DNA from: Bimastos eiseni
Lineage: Eukaryota > Annelida > Clitellata > Crassiclitellata > Lumbricidae
Assembly (NCBI GenBank): GCA_959347315.1
Contig: OY365819.1
Location: forward strand, 19,259,119 to 19,323,118
Reading direction: 5' to 3'
DNA: 64,000 nt
Under the pieces are notes generated by a model. That model did no database searches. It was given only the letters and a program-made list of their open reading frames with translations, and was not told the DNA's origin. Below, piece after piece: positions 1-7,073 of this stretch (within the stretch, counting starts at the first letter, position 1; every line of letters begins with the position of its first letter). The position numbers and the translations under genes are program-made.

Positions 1-902
1 TCCACTTGGTGACACGGTCGCCGGGATAGAGCATCGGCATTCGAATGCACTCTCCCAGCTCTATGCTGTATTTCGAATTGAAATTCCTCCAATGTCGCAA
101 GCCATCTCGCCTGTTGCCCGATGGGTAGAGGAGTCCGCCGCAGCCATTGTAGCGCTGCATGATCTGTGCGTAGCACAAACGGTCGGCCGAGCAAAAACTG
201 TCTATAGGCCTTCATGTAGAACACCACGGCCAACATCTCCCGCTTGGTCACGTCGTAGTTCCTTTCCGCCGCAGAGCACAACCGACTTCCATAGCATACG
301 ACCTTTTCTACCCCCTCCTGCACCTGAGAGAGGACTCCTCCGATAGACTCTCCGGAGGCATCGGTATCCAGGACGTATGTGCCATGGTCCACGGGTAGCG
401 CGAGGATCGGTGCTTCGGTAAGGCGTTCTTTCAACGTTAGGAAGGATGACTCGCATTCCTCATCCCAATTGAACCGAGCACCTTTCTTTGTCAATGCATG
501 AAGCGGCCGGGCAAGCTTAGCGAAGTCAACAACGAATCTTCGATAGTATCCGCACAATCCCAGAAAAGCTCGTACATCCCGGAGTCGTTGTGGTGTCGGC
601 CACTCTTTCACAGCTACGACCTTCGTCGGGTCGGTGGCTACTCCCTGCTCGCTTACCACATGTCCCAAGAACAGTACTTCCTTTCTCAATAAATTGCATT
701 TCGAGGGTTTCAGCTTTAATCCAACGCTACCGAGTCTTTCAAGCACTTGCTGTAACCTTTGCATGTGCGTTTGGAGATCAGCCGCATATACAATTATGTC
801 ATCCAAGTAGACTAAGCAGATCTCAAAATTTAACCCGGTCATTGCCAGGTTCATCATACGGCTAAACGATGCCGGCGAATTGCAGAGTCCAAATGGTAAC
901 AT
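1..902 (-). CDS. pol: Unit 1 ORF2 (RT C-terminal half, RNase H), cut by window start
   Basis: This is the first 300 or so codons of ORF2, identical to the same part of the unit 2 copy: start at 902, YLDD polymerase box at residues 32-35 and the first RNase H aspartate (DAS) near residue 181. The RNase H C-terminus, integrase and stop lie left of the window. It overlaps the end of ORF1 by 49 nt in another frame. Confidence 0.85.
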   Translation of the reverse strand, partial: MLPFGLCNSPASFSRMMNLAMTGLNFEICLVYLDDIIVYAADLQTHMQRLQQVLERLGSVGLKLKPSKCNLLRKEVLFLGHVVSEQGVATDPTKVVAVKEWPTPQRLRDVRAFLGLCGYYRRFVVDFAKLARPLHALTKKGARFNWDEECESSFLTLKERLTEAPILALPVDHGTYVLDTDASGESIGGVLSQVQEGVEKVVCYGSRLCSAAERNYDVTKREMLAVVFYMKAYRQFLLGRPFVLRTDHAALQWLRRTPLPIGQQARWLATLEEFQFEIQHRAGRVHSNADALSRRPCHQV

Positions 903-3900
903 CTTGAACTGAAAAATCCCACGGCGGGTGACAAATGCAGTCTTGGGTCGGTCTCCGGGTGTACCGGCAGCTGGTGGTAGCCCGAACGTAGATCGAACGT
1001 ACTAAACCATCTGGCCCCTCCAAGCGCATCCAAACTTTCGCTAATGAGAGGAAGGGGGTGTGCGTCCTTTCGGGTTTTAGCATTCACCGTCCGGTAGTCC
1101 ACACAAAAACGCGGTGAGCCATCCTTCTTTCTCACCATCACCACGTTGCTGGACCACTGGGAGTTCGACGGCTCGATAACCCCCTGTTTCAACATCAGGT
1201 CAACTTGCTCATCAATGATCGGCAACAGAGTCATCGGTTGGCGTCTCAACGGTTGCCTCACTGGTCTCTCATTCCCAGTTTCAATTTCATGCTGAATAAG
1301 ATCTGTGAATCCCAAATCGTGTTCTCCTAGTGAGAAAGCTTTCCGGTTGTTCATGATGACACTCCGCAAGTAATCTCGATCGTCTGCTGAGACGCTTTCG
1401 TCTACTTCTGTCCAGAGCGGTGTTAAAACCCTGATGACATCTTCCTCAGTCGGGGCTAATGATGTCTCTCTTATCGCTCCGCATTGTCCCGCAATGCTTC
1501 TTTTGCTCTGTCCCATTCCGATGTCCACTTCTTCTGTCAACCACCGTAGCCCTTTCTGTAGGCGGATTGGCTCTTTCGACATGTTCAGGACTCTAACGGC
1601 CAGGTTTGCGGTCCTCTGAGGTAGGAGCGTTCCGGCCACAATGAGACCGGAGTCCAGGACTTGTGGTATAGTGGCCCATGCAGTATTGCAGGCCTTTAAA
1701 TCTGGCAAGACGGCGAACGTTTCCACATCCAGCTCCGAGAAAGCAGGGATCTTTACATTGGCAGCCACTACGATCTTCCGACACTTCCCTGTGGCGGCTT
1801 GCCTCTGCAGAGGGATCAGTTGATCTCGTATGCGAACCCACCGCTCAGCAAAATTCCACTGGGCTCCTTGCTCCTCCAGCCACTCCAGCCCTAATATGGT
1901 TTCGGACAGCTGCTCGGTCACTAGACATCTGACAGTAAAGGAATACTCCTGTATTCGGCAGCGCAACTCGGATTCGCCCAAGACTTTGATTTCTGTTCCA
2001 TTTGCAGCCCTTAGTAGCTGGGCGTTGCCGACAATATCCACTGGCCGCACCAACGCTCTAGGGACCAGACTGAGTTCGCTCCCGGTATCCAAGAGAGCCA
2101 GCGTCGCTTTGCCGTTAATTTGTATCGGCAGATAGGCATAAGTGCTGCCGTTAACGTATCTCACGTTTGCGGGTGCTCCGACCGACACGTTAGTCGGGGC
2201 CGTATCCTCATGAGGTTCCTCCCGTTGCGGATTGCACTCCCTGGCGTAATGACCGAGGCCTCGGCAGCGGAAGCACCGTATCCTCTCACGTGGGACTCTT
2301 GAATTCGATGGTCGTCCATTTCGCTGGTTCCGGAAGGGTTCATTATTCCCCATGAGGAGCCGCCCGGTCTGGCCGTCTTGCTCTTCCGTCCGACCATGCA
2401 GTCCTTGTGCCCGCTGACCAGAGGCTAGCACGCAGCTTTCGAGATAGTCTATCTTGCGCGTGTGCGAGTCGAGTTCTTCCCGAAGTACTCGCCGCAACTT
2501 ATCCATCTCCCGATCCGTTTCCTGCACAGTTTTAATCCGTCCGTATCGTCGTTCGCTTGATTCCTGCGTCTCTTCTGACGCCCGACGATACCCGTCCAAA
2601 CGTAATGCTAACTTGAACGCCTGATCCAGTGTCGATGGTTCACGTTCCCGTACTTTCAAAGCGCGCGGTTTATCTGACATTGCATCTAGAAACGCCCGTA
2701 TGGCGAGCACCTCTCCGTGTTCAGAGTCGTACCCCGGGTACGCCAACGACATCAGGCGCCGTATGTCCTGCACCAAAGTGGCCAAGTCCTCGTCCTCTTT
2801 CTGGCGTCGGGTACTCAGTTGTGTCTGGTAGAGCGACATTTGATCTGTACTTCCATAGCGCGCTCGAAGACGTTGCACTAGATCAGACCATGACGTCACA
2901 GTCTGTGACCCGTAGTCCCATAGTACCTGGTCGGCCGGTGCTGACAAGGCACACATCAGATGGTCTAAGCGTTCGGCGTCGTTCCATCGGTTGTGGCGTG
3001 CGCAGACTTCGTATTTCCGTAGGAATGCCTCCACAGCAGACTTACCATCGTAACGCCCGAGCTTAATGTACTGACGTCCTTTGTCCGTATTGTCACGTAG
3101 TGCAGTATCAACCTCTTTTACCTCTTCTTTTTCCTTTTTCCCCTCGTCATCTCTTTCATTGGACCTTCCTCTTTCTGGAGTGCGACGATTCCGTTCTGTC
3201 GACGCAACAGGCAAAGTGCGGGCAGGTCTCTCAGTAACGCCAGACGACGGTGACAATCCGCTAGCACTGTTTGCCATAAGTTTTTGCAACTCCTGGTGGA
3301 TGAACGTCCGCATGGTGTCATGATCCCGTCCAAGACTCTCATGCTCGCAGCCGTCATACTGCTCATCGACGGTTCGGGGCTCTCCCGCTCCTTTTAGGCG
3401 ACGTGTAGATTCGCGAAGCGTGCGTCCCACTTTCTCCCGTCCTGACCCATCTTGGTCAAGTACTGCTGCAACAGTCCTTTTTGACATCGCCGCACGGAGC
3501 CCACGCTCTGCCTTCTTTGTGCGCGGGGTGGCGTCCATTTCGTTCGCCGCATGATGCACACTTAGCTTACCATCCTCGCCGTCCTCATCGTCGCTGTACT
3601 CGGATGTTTCCGGCAGCCGACGCCCCGACCGGACATCCGTCGAGGACTCCGTATCACGCGCCCTGCGTTGAGCTGGTAGGGCCGAAGCAGCAGGGTCGTA
3701 GTACCGGGCAGACGTGCGCTCGCCCTGGCGGGTCTGACGACGTGTGGAGTCCACTTTTCGGTCTTTCCGGTCGTCTGTTGATGCGGCCAGAGGGAGAAAC
3801 GTCATCTTCTTCTTTGAGGTCGGCTCTGAGGTAACGGTCCCAGCGGCTCCCAGGTCGGCCTTGACGTACCGACCATCGGACGCAGGGTGATCGGGGTGAC

Positions 3901-4828
3901 GCGACGAACTTTTGGTCGACGGAACGATTGGCTTCATGACGGACGGCGAAGTCGCGGTTGCAGCGGCGCACACGCCGGCTTCGACGTATTTCCGATCAGA
4001 CGCAGGCCAGTATGCTGCACGCCCGATCGACGACGTGGCGGTGGTACTGGCGGGACGCGCGAACGACGAAGAGACTTTGACGAAGGTGGTATCTCGACGC
4101 GAAGTCGACAGAGGACGACGATCGGGACCTCCGCCTCTGCCGTCGTGTACGCCCGGACCGAACTGTAGACGGCCTGTGTCAAGCACTCGAGCACGGGATG
4201 TCGTTAGAGAGTCGACCCCAGCAGCAGCTTCTGCCTCTGAAACTAAAAGGTCTATATTCGCATTCAGGTCATTTATCATACATTCAATTTCACTCAGCTC
4301 CAATGTACTTCCGGAACGATCAAGGCCTCGCTCTACACGTCCAAAGACGTCAGCGCGTCCGTTTCCGTACCCGTGACTCTTGTCTCCACTGTCGGAATTT
4401 TCATTCCTATTTTGTGGCGCCACCGGAAGTGAGGACCGAACCGGATGTCTAACCGGAAGTACCCCACTTCTGGTACCATTGTCAGACTTACTGCCCCTAG
4501 GGGTTGCTGGCTGCTCGGGGACACCTTCCGAGGTTACCATGGTTAATCCCACTTCCGGTCCTACCGCATAGCCTACGGGCCATTTCCCTTGCAGTCGCCG
4601 ACGACGTCTCAAACGCGAAGTCAGGGCTTCTCGCCCATATGCCCCCGTCGGCGCTATCTCAGTTCCTAGTATAGTGAGGGCCCCAGTTTGCACCACAGGA
4701 CTACCTGGTACCGGGTTTGACATAATGTCCGTGACCTCGGGGCTGACGGTGGCGATCATCTGCTGAGCAGATGAAGCACCTGGGCTGGTATGGTCCCTAC
4801 GAGCAGACTGATCTATTTTCGCTTCCAT
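854..4828 (-). CDS. gag-pol: Unit 1 ORF1: Gag-protease-RT N-terminal half
   Basis: A single frame of about 1324 codons. The first ATG is at 4828; the frame is open 12 nt further to a GTG that an animal ribosome would not be expected to use. Residue numbers below count from that GTG. Residues 1-590 are a long Ser/Arg/Thr-rich, probably disordered extension with an acidic stretch and an internal repeat (near 275-295 and 315-335). A Gag core (retrotrans_gag-like) spans about 590-750, then a charged helical segment near 775-810. A CCHC knuckle (CX2CX4HX4C) lies at 856-869, an aspartic protease with DTGS at 918-921, and the RT fingers/palm from about 1160, including VDYRTVN and the first catalytic Asp in FDLRSGYH. 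The frame then runs into unrelated residues and stops at 854, because the remaining RT lies in a second frame. Fusion of gag, protease and pol in one frame is known in several Ty3/gypsy lineages. Confidence 0.9.
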   Translation of the reverse strand: MEAKIDQSARRDHTSPGASSAQQMIATVSPEVTDIMSNPVPGSPVVQTGALTILGTEIAPTGAYGREALTSRLRRRRRLQGKWPVGYAVGPEVGLTMVTSEGVPEQPATPRGSKSDNGTRSGVLPVRHPVRSSLPVAPQNRNENSDSGDKSHGYGNGRADVFGRVERGLDRSGSTLELSEIECMINDLNANIDLLVSEAEAAAGVDSLTTSRARVLDTGRLQFGPGVHDGRGGGPDRRPLSTSRRDTTFVKVSSSFARPASTTATSSIGRAAYWPASDRKYVEAGVCAAATATSPSVMKPIVPSTKSSSRHPDHPASDGRYVKADLGAAGTVTSEPTSKKKMTFLPLAASTDDRKDRKVDSTRRQTRQGERTSARYYDPAASALPAQRRARDTESSTDVRSGRRLPETSEYSDDEDGEDGKLSVHHAANEMDATPRTKKAERGLRAAMSKRTVAAVLDQDGSGREKVGRTLRESTRRLKGAGEPRTVDEQYDGCEHESLGRDHDTMRTFIHQELQKLMANSASGLSPSSGVTERPARTLPVASTERNRRTPERGRSNERDDEGKKEKEEVKEVDTALRDNTDKGRQYIKLGRYDGKSAVEAFLRKYEVCARHNRWNDAERLDHLMCALSAPADQVLWDYGSQTVTSWSDLVQRLRARYGSTDQMSLYQTQLSTRRQKEDEDLATLVQDIRRLMSLAYPGYDSEHGEVLAIRAFLDAMSDKPRALKVREREPSTLDQAFKLALRLDGYRRASEETQESSERRYGRIKTVQETDREMDKLRRVLREELDSHTRKIDYLESCVLASGQRAQGLHGRTEEQDGQTGRLLMGNNEPFRNQRNGRPSNSRVPRERIRCFRCRGLGHYARECNPQREEPHEDTAPTNVSVGAPANVRYVNGSTYAYLPIQINGKATLALLDTGSELSLVPRALVRPVDIVGNAQLLRAANGTEIKVLGESELRCRIQEYSFTVRCLVTEQLSETILGLEWLEEQGAQWNFAERWVRIRDQLIPLQRQAATGKCRKIVVAANVKIPAFSELDVETFAVLPDLKACNTAWATIPQVLDSGLIVAGTLLPQRTANLAVRVLNMSKEPIRLQKGLRWLTEEVDIGMGQSKRSIAGQCGAIRETSLAPTEEDVIRVLTPLWTEVDESVSADDRDYLRSVIMNNRKAFSLGEHDLGFTDLIQHEIETGNERPVRQPLRRQPMTLLPIIDEQVDLMLKQGVIEPSNSQWSSNVVMVRKKDGSPRFCVDYRTVNAKTRKDAHPLPLISESLDALGGARWFSTFDLRSGYHQLPVHPETDPRLHLSPAVGFFSSRCYHLDSAIRRHRLAV

Positions 4829-5141
4829 AGGGCTCCTCACTATGTCCCCTTAATTATTTTTAAGTCTAACGAATTTGTATGTTTAATAGTCAAACAATCT
4901 TTATTCACGGCAATTAATCCTAAGCTACCCGCTGCGGCTTACATTTATTAATCACGATTATACAACAAACAAACGAATTTTATAATCTACCAAACATCAA
5001 ACAACCCTTTAAAAAAAACTGCACTAATTATATAGTTAGGTAATGACAGATTTTAACCAAATTTCTTAGCTACTTTGTTATCTATTCTTCCTAGCACAGC
5101 GCTATAAAAATGTACTCCAGCCGAATGCCGTCAGTTACAAT

Positions 5142-5159
5142 GCATTCGCGCTATCGCCA
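5142..5159 (-). other. Candidate primer-binding site of the element
   Basis: On the minus strand this reads TGGCGATAGCGCGAATGC. It begins with the TGG expected for pairing to a tRNA CCA end and lies 5 nt after a possible LTR 3' end (...GGCCA). TGGCGA starts are known for tRNA-Arg and some tRNA-Ser primers, but I cannot match the whole 18 nt to a specific tRNA. Equivalent positions recur in all units. An unusual or self-priming mechanism is not excluded. Confidence 0.4.
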
Positions 5160-5164
5160 GTTCT

Positions 5165-5506
5165 GGCCAAAAGTTAATCACATTTATTTTTGTGCACATT
5201 CGAAATTTCCAGACGACACTTGCACCACGCAAGTCGCAATACTTCTCTTATCAATTTCGCTAAGTTTTCTACACGGAACTAATCGCGAATATGACCTTTT
5301 AATGAACTTTTACCGACTCGCTAACTTCCACCCTTCTAGAACTTCGACCATTTCAACACAACAAAATGGCTGCTCACGCGTCACCTACGCAATAGAAAAA
5401 TAGGTGGCGCCTCAAGCGACTACATCGAGAGCTTTAGCTGCGGGCCCCATTAGGCTCAGCAGCGAAAGCTCGAGGGAGACCGTTGCGCAGGGGCATTTGC
5501 GCAACA
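5165..5506 (-). repeat. LTR between units 1 and 2 (shared)
   Basis: The right edge is firm: the minus strand starts TGTTGCGC directly after a polypurine tract, and the same edge is the outer end of the array at 50609. The left edge is inferred: a TG/CA-bounded end at 5165 is followed by the candidate primer-binding site, and AATAAA on the minus strand (5182-5187) lies about 20 nt before it, giving an LTR of about 342 bp. An alternative left edge at 4880 (TGTT...AACA, about 627 bp) lacks a TGG primer site. Near the U3 end, 8-bp arms GTTGCGCA/TGCGCAAC (5482-5489 and 5498-5505) form an inverted repeat. Confidence 0.7.
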
Positions 5507-5520
5507 CTCCCCCCCACTCT
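5507..5520 (-). other. Polypurine tract of unit 2
   Basis: The minus strand reads GAGTGGGGGGGAG immediately before the LTR TG. This is the expected site of plus-strand DNA priming in reverse transcription and it fixes the 3' LTR boundary. It is present at the same offset in every unit but absent at the outer LTR (50609), where host sequence begins. Confidence 0.85.
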
Positions 5521-6016
5521 ATTTGATTTCTCCAACCGGAGAAATCCGGGTCCCTCTCTGCAAAGTATCTGTAAACTTCTTATTCAGCGCATCCTCATTC
5601 CGAATGTCATGTGTAGTCTTAAGAACCCTTAAAAAATTGTAAAACTGTAAATGCTAAAGTCAAGAATGTTCATCTCTCATAAAATGCTTACATTTCCGCT
5701 GAATTCTTATTAAAATTCCAATCCAATAATAAAATCAATCATAAGAAAACACAAATAGCCTGTCTTCTTAACATTAAGTCATCGATCAATATCTCAGAGC
5801 CTAAACATCTTAATTTGATCAAGACGCTAGATTCCTGAGGTTACATACATTCAAAAAGTATACAGCAGACTTTTGCTGTTCAATTAAAACAGAGAAACTC
5901 AACATAATTAAGCTACTGTTCATCAAACAAGTTATCAATCTATTGCAATTGCACAAACTAGGCCACCACATGGTGTCCTATATTACAACTTCATATTCAG
6001 ATCCATCACACCATCT
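5521..6016 (-). other. AT-rich 3' non-coding segment of unit 2
   Basis: This lies between the minisatellite and the polypurine tract, with no credible ORF on either strand. Close to the tract is a perfect hairpin, ATTTCTCC-AACC-GGAGAAAT (5526-5545). The rest is AT-rich with no motif I recognise. Equivalent segments follow in the other units. Confidence 0.6.
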
Positions 6017-7068
6017 AGGTTTAAGGTTGACCTCCAACCGGATGTCTTTTACCGTCGTACCCAAGACGTTCCCTTCACCGTATCTCACGGTCAGCCAGGT
6101 TTAAGGTTGACCCCCAACCGGATGTCTTTTAACGTCGTACCCAGGACGGTTCCCTAGGTTTTTGGCCAACCAGAAACCGGATGTAGTTTAACGTCGTGCC
6201 CAGGACGGTTCCTTCACCGCATCTCACGGTCCAGCCAGGTTTAAGGTTGACCCCCAACCGGATGTCTTTTAACGTCGTACCCAGGACGGTTCCTTCACCG
6301 CATCTCACGGTCAGCCAGGTTTAAGGTTGACCTCCAACCGGATATCTTTTACCGTCGTACCCAAGACGTTCCCTTCACCGCATCTCACGGTCAGCCAGGT
6401 TTAAGGTTGACCCCCAACCGGATGTCTTTTAACGTCGTACCCAGGACGGTTCCTTCACCGCATCTCACGGTCAGCCAGGTTTAAGGTTGACCTCCAACCG
6501 GATATCTTTTACCGTCGTACCCAAGACGTTCCCTTCACCGCATCTCACGGTCAGCCAGGTTTAAGGTTGACCCCCAACCGGATGTCTTTTACCGTCGTAC
6601 CCAAGACGTTCCCTTCACCGCATCTCACGGTCAGCCAGGTTTAAGGTTGACCCCCAACCGGATGTCTTTTAACGTCGTACCCAGGACGGTTCCCTAGGTT
6701 TTTGGCTAACCAGAAACCGGATGTAGTTTAACGTCATGCCCAGGACGTTTCCCTAGGTTTTTGGCTAACCAGAAACCGGATGTAGTTTAACGTCATGCCC
6801 AGGACGTTTCCTTCACCGCATCTCACGGTCCAGCCAGGTTTAAGGTTGACCTCCAACCGGATGTCTTTTACCGTCGTACCCAGGACTGTTCCCGAGGTTT
6901 TTGGCTAACCAGAAACCGGATGTAGTTTAACGTCATGCCCAGGACGTTTCTCTTGGTTTTTGGCTAACCAGAAACCGGATGTAGTTTAACGTCGTGCCCA
7001 GGACGGTTCCCTAGGTTTTTGGCTAACCAGAAACCGGATGTAGTTTAACGTCGTGCCCAGGACGGTTC
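6017..7068 (-). repeat. 3' minisatellite of unit 2 (15 modules)
   Basis: Fifteen modules lie between the pol stop and the AT-rich 3' region. Each has a 59-bp core of one of two types. Type A has GGTTTAAGGTTGAC, ACCGGATGTC and CGTCGTACCC. Type B has AGGTTTTTGGC, AACCAGAAACC and GGATGTAG. Cores start at 6017, 6097, 6156, 6237, 6317, 6397, 6477, 6557, 6637, 6696, 6755, 6836, 6895, 6954 and 7013, in the order AABAAAAAABBABBB. A 21-22 bp spacer (TCACCGCATCTCACGGTC-like) stands before an A core (first module excepted) and is absent before a B core. Thirteen cores contain ACCGGATGT and two ACCGGATAT. The array begins only a few bases after the pol stop. Confidence 0.95.
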
Positions 7069-7073
7069 CTTCT

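Noticed and set aside
2629..4376. Plus-strand ORFs of 80-154 codons inside ORF1
   Set aside because: Antisense shadows of a long GC-rich minus-strand frame with strong domain evidence.
4925..4942. tRNA-Ser-like primer site (GCCGCAGCGGGTAGC on the minus strand)
   Set aside because: Lacks the essential TGG start and a CA-ended LTR edge beside it.
5110..5403. Plus-strand ORF of 97 codons repeated in every unit
   Set aside because: It lies across the LTR and leader on the antisense strand, recurs only because units are identical, and has no motif. The last copy changes one residue by the LTR variant.
4880..5506. 627-bp LTR bounded by TGTT...AACA
   Set aside because: Good terminal symmetry but no TGG primer site follows. 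Kept only as an alternative.
6017..7068. CRISPR-like repeat/spacer appearance of the minisatellite
   Set aside because: The repeats are 59-bp cores with only one recurrent spacer type, inside a eukaryotic retroelement. No unique spacers and no cas genes.
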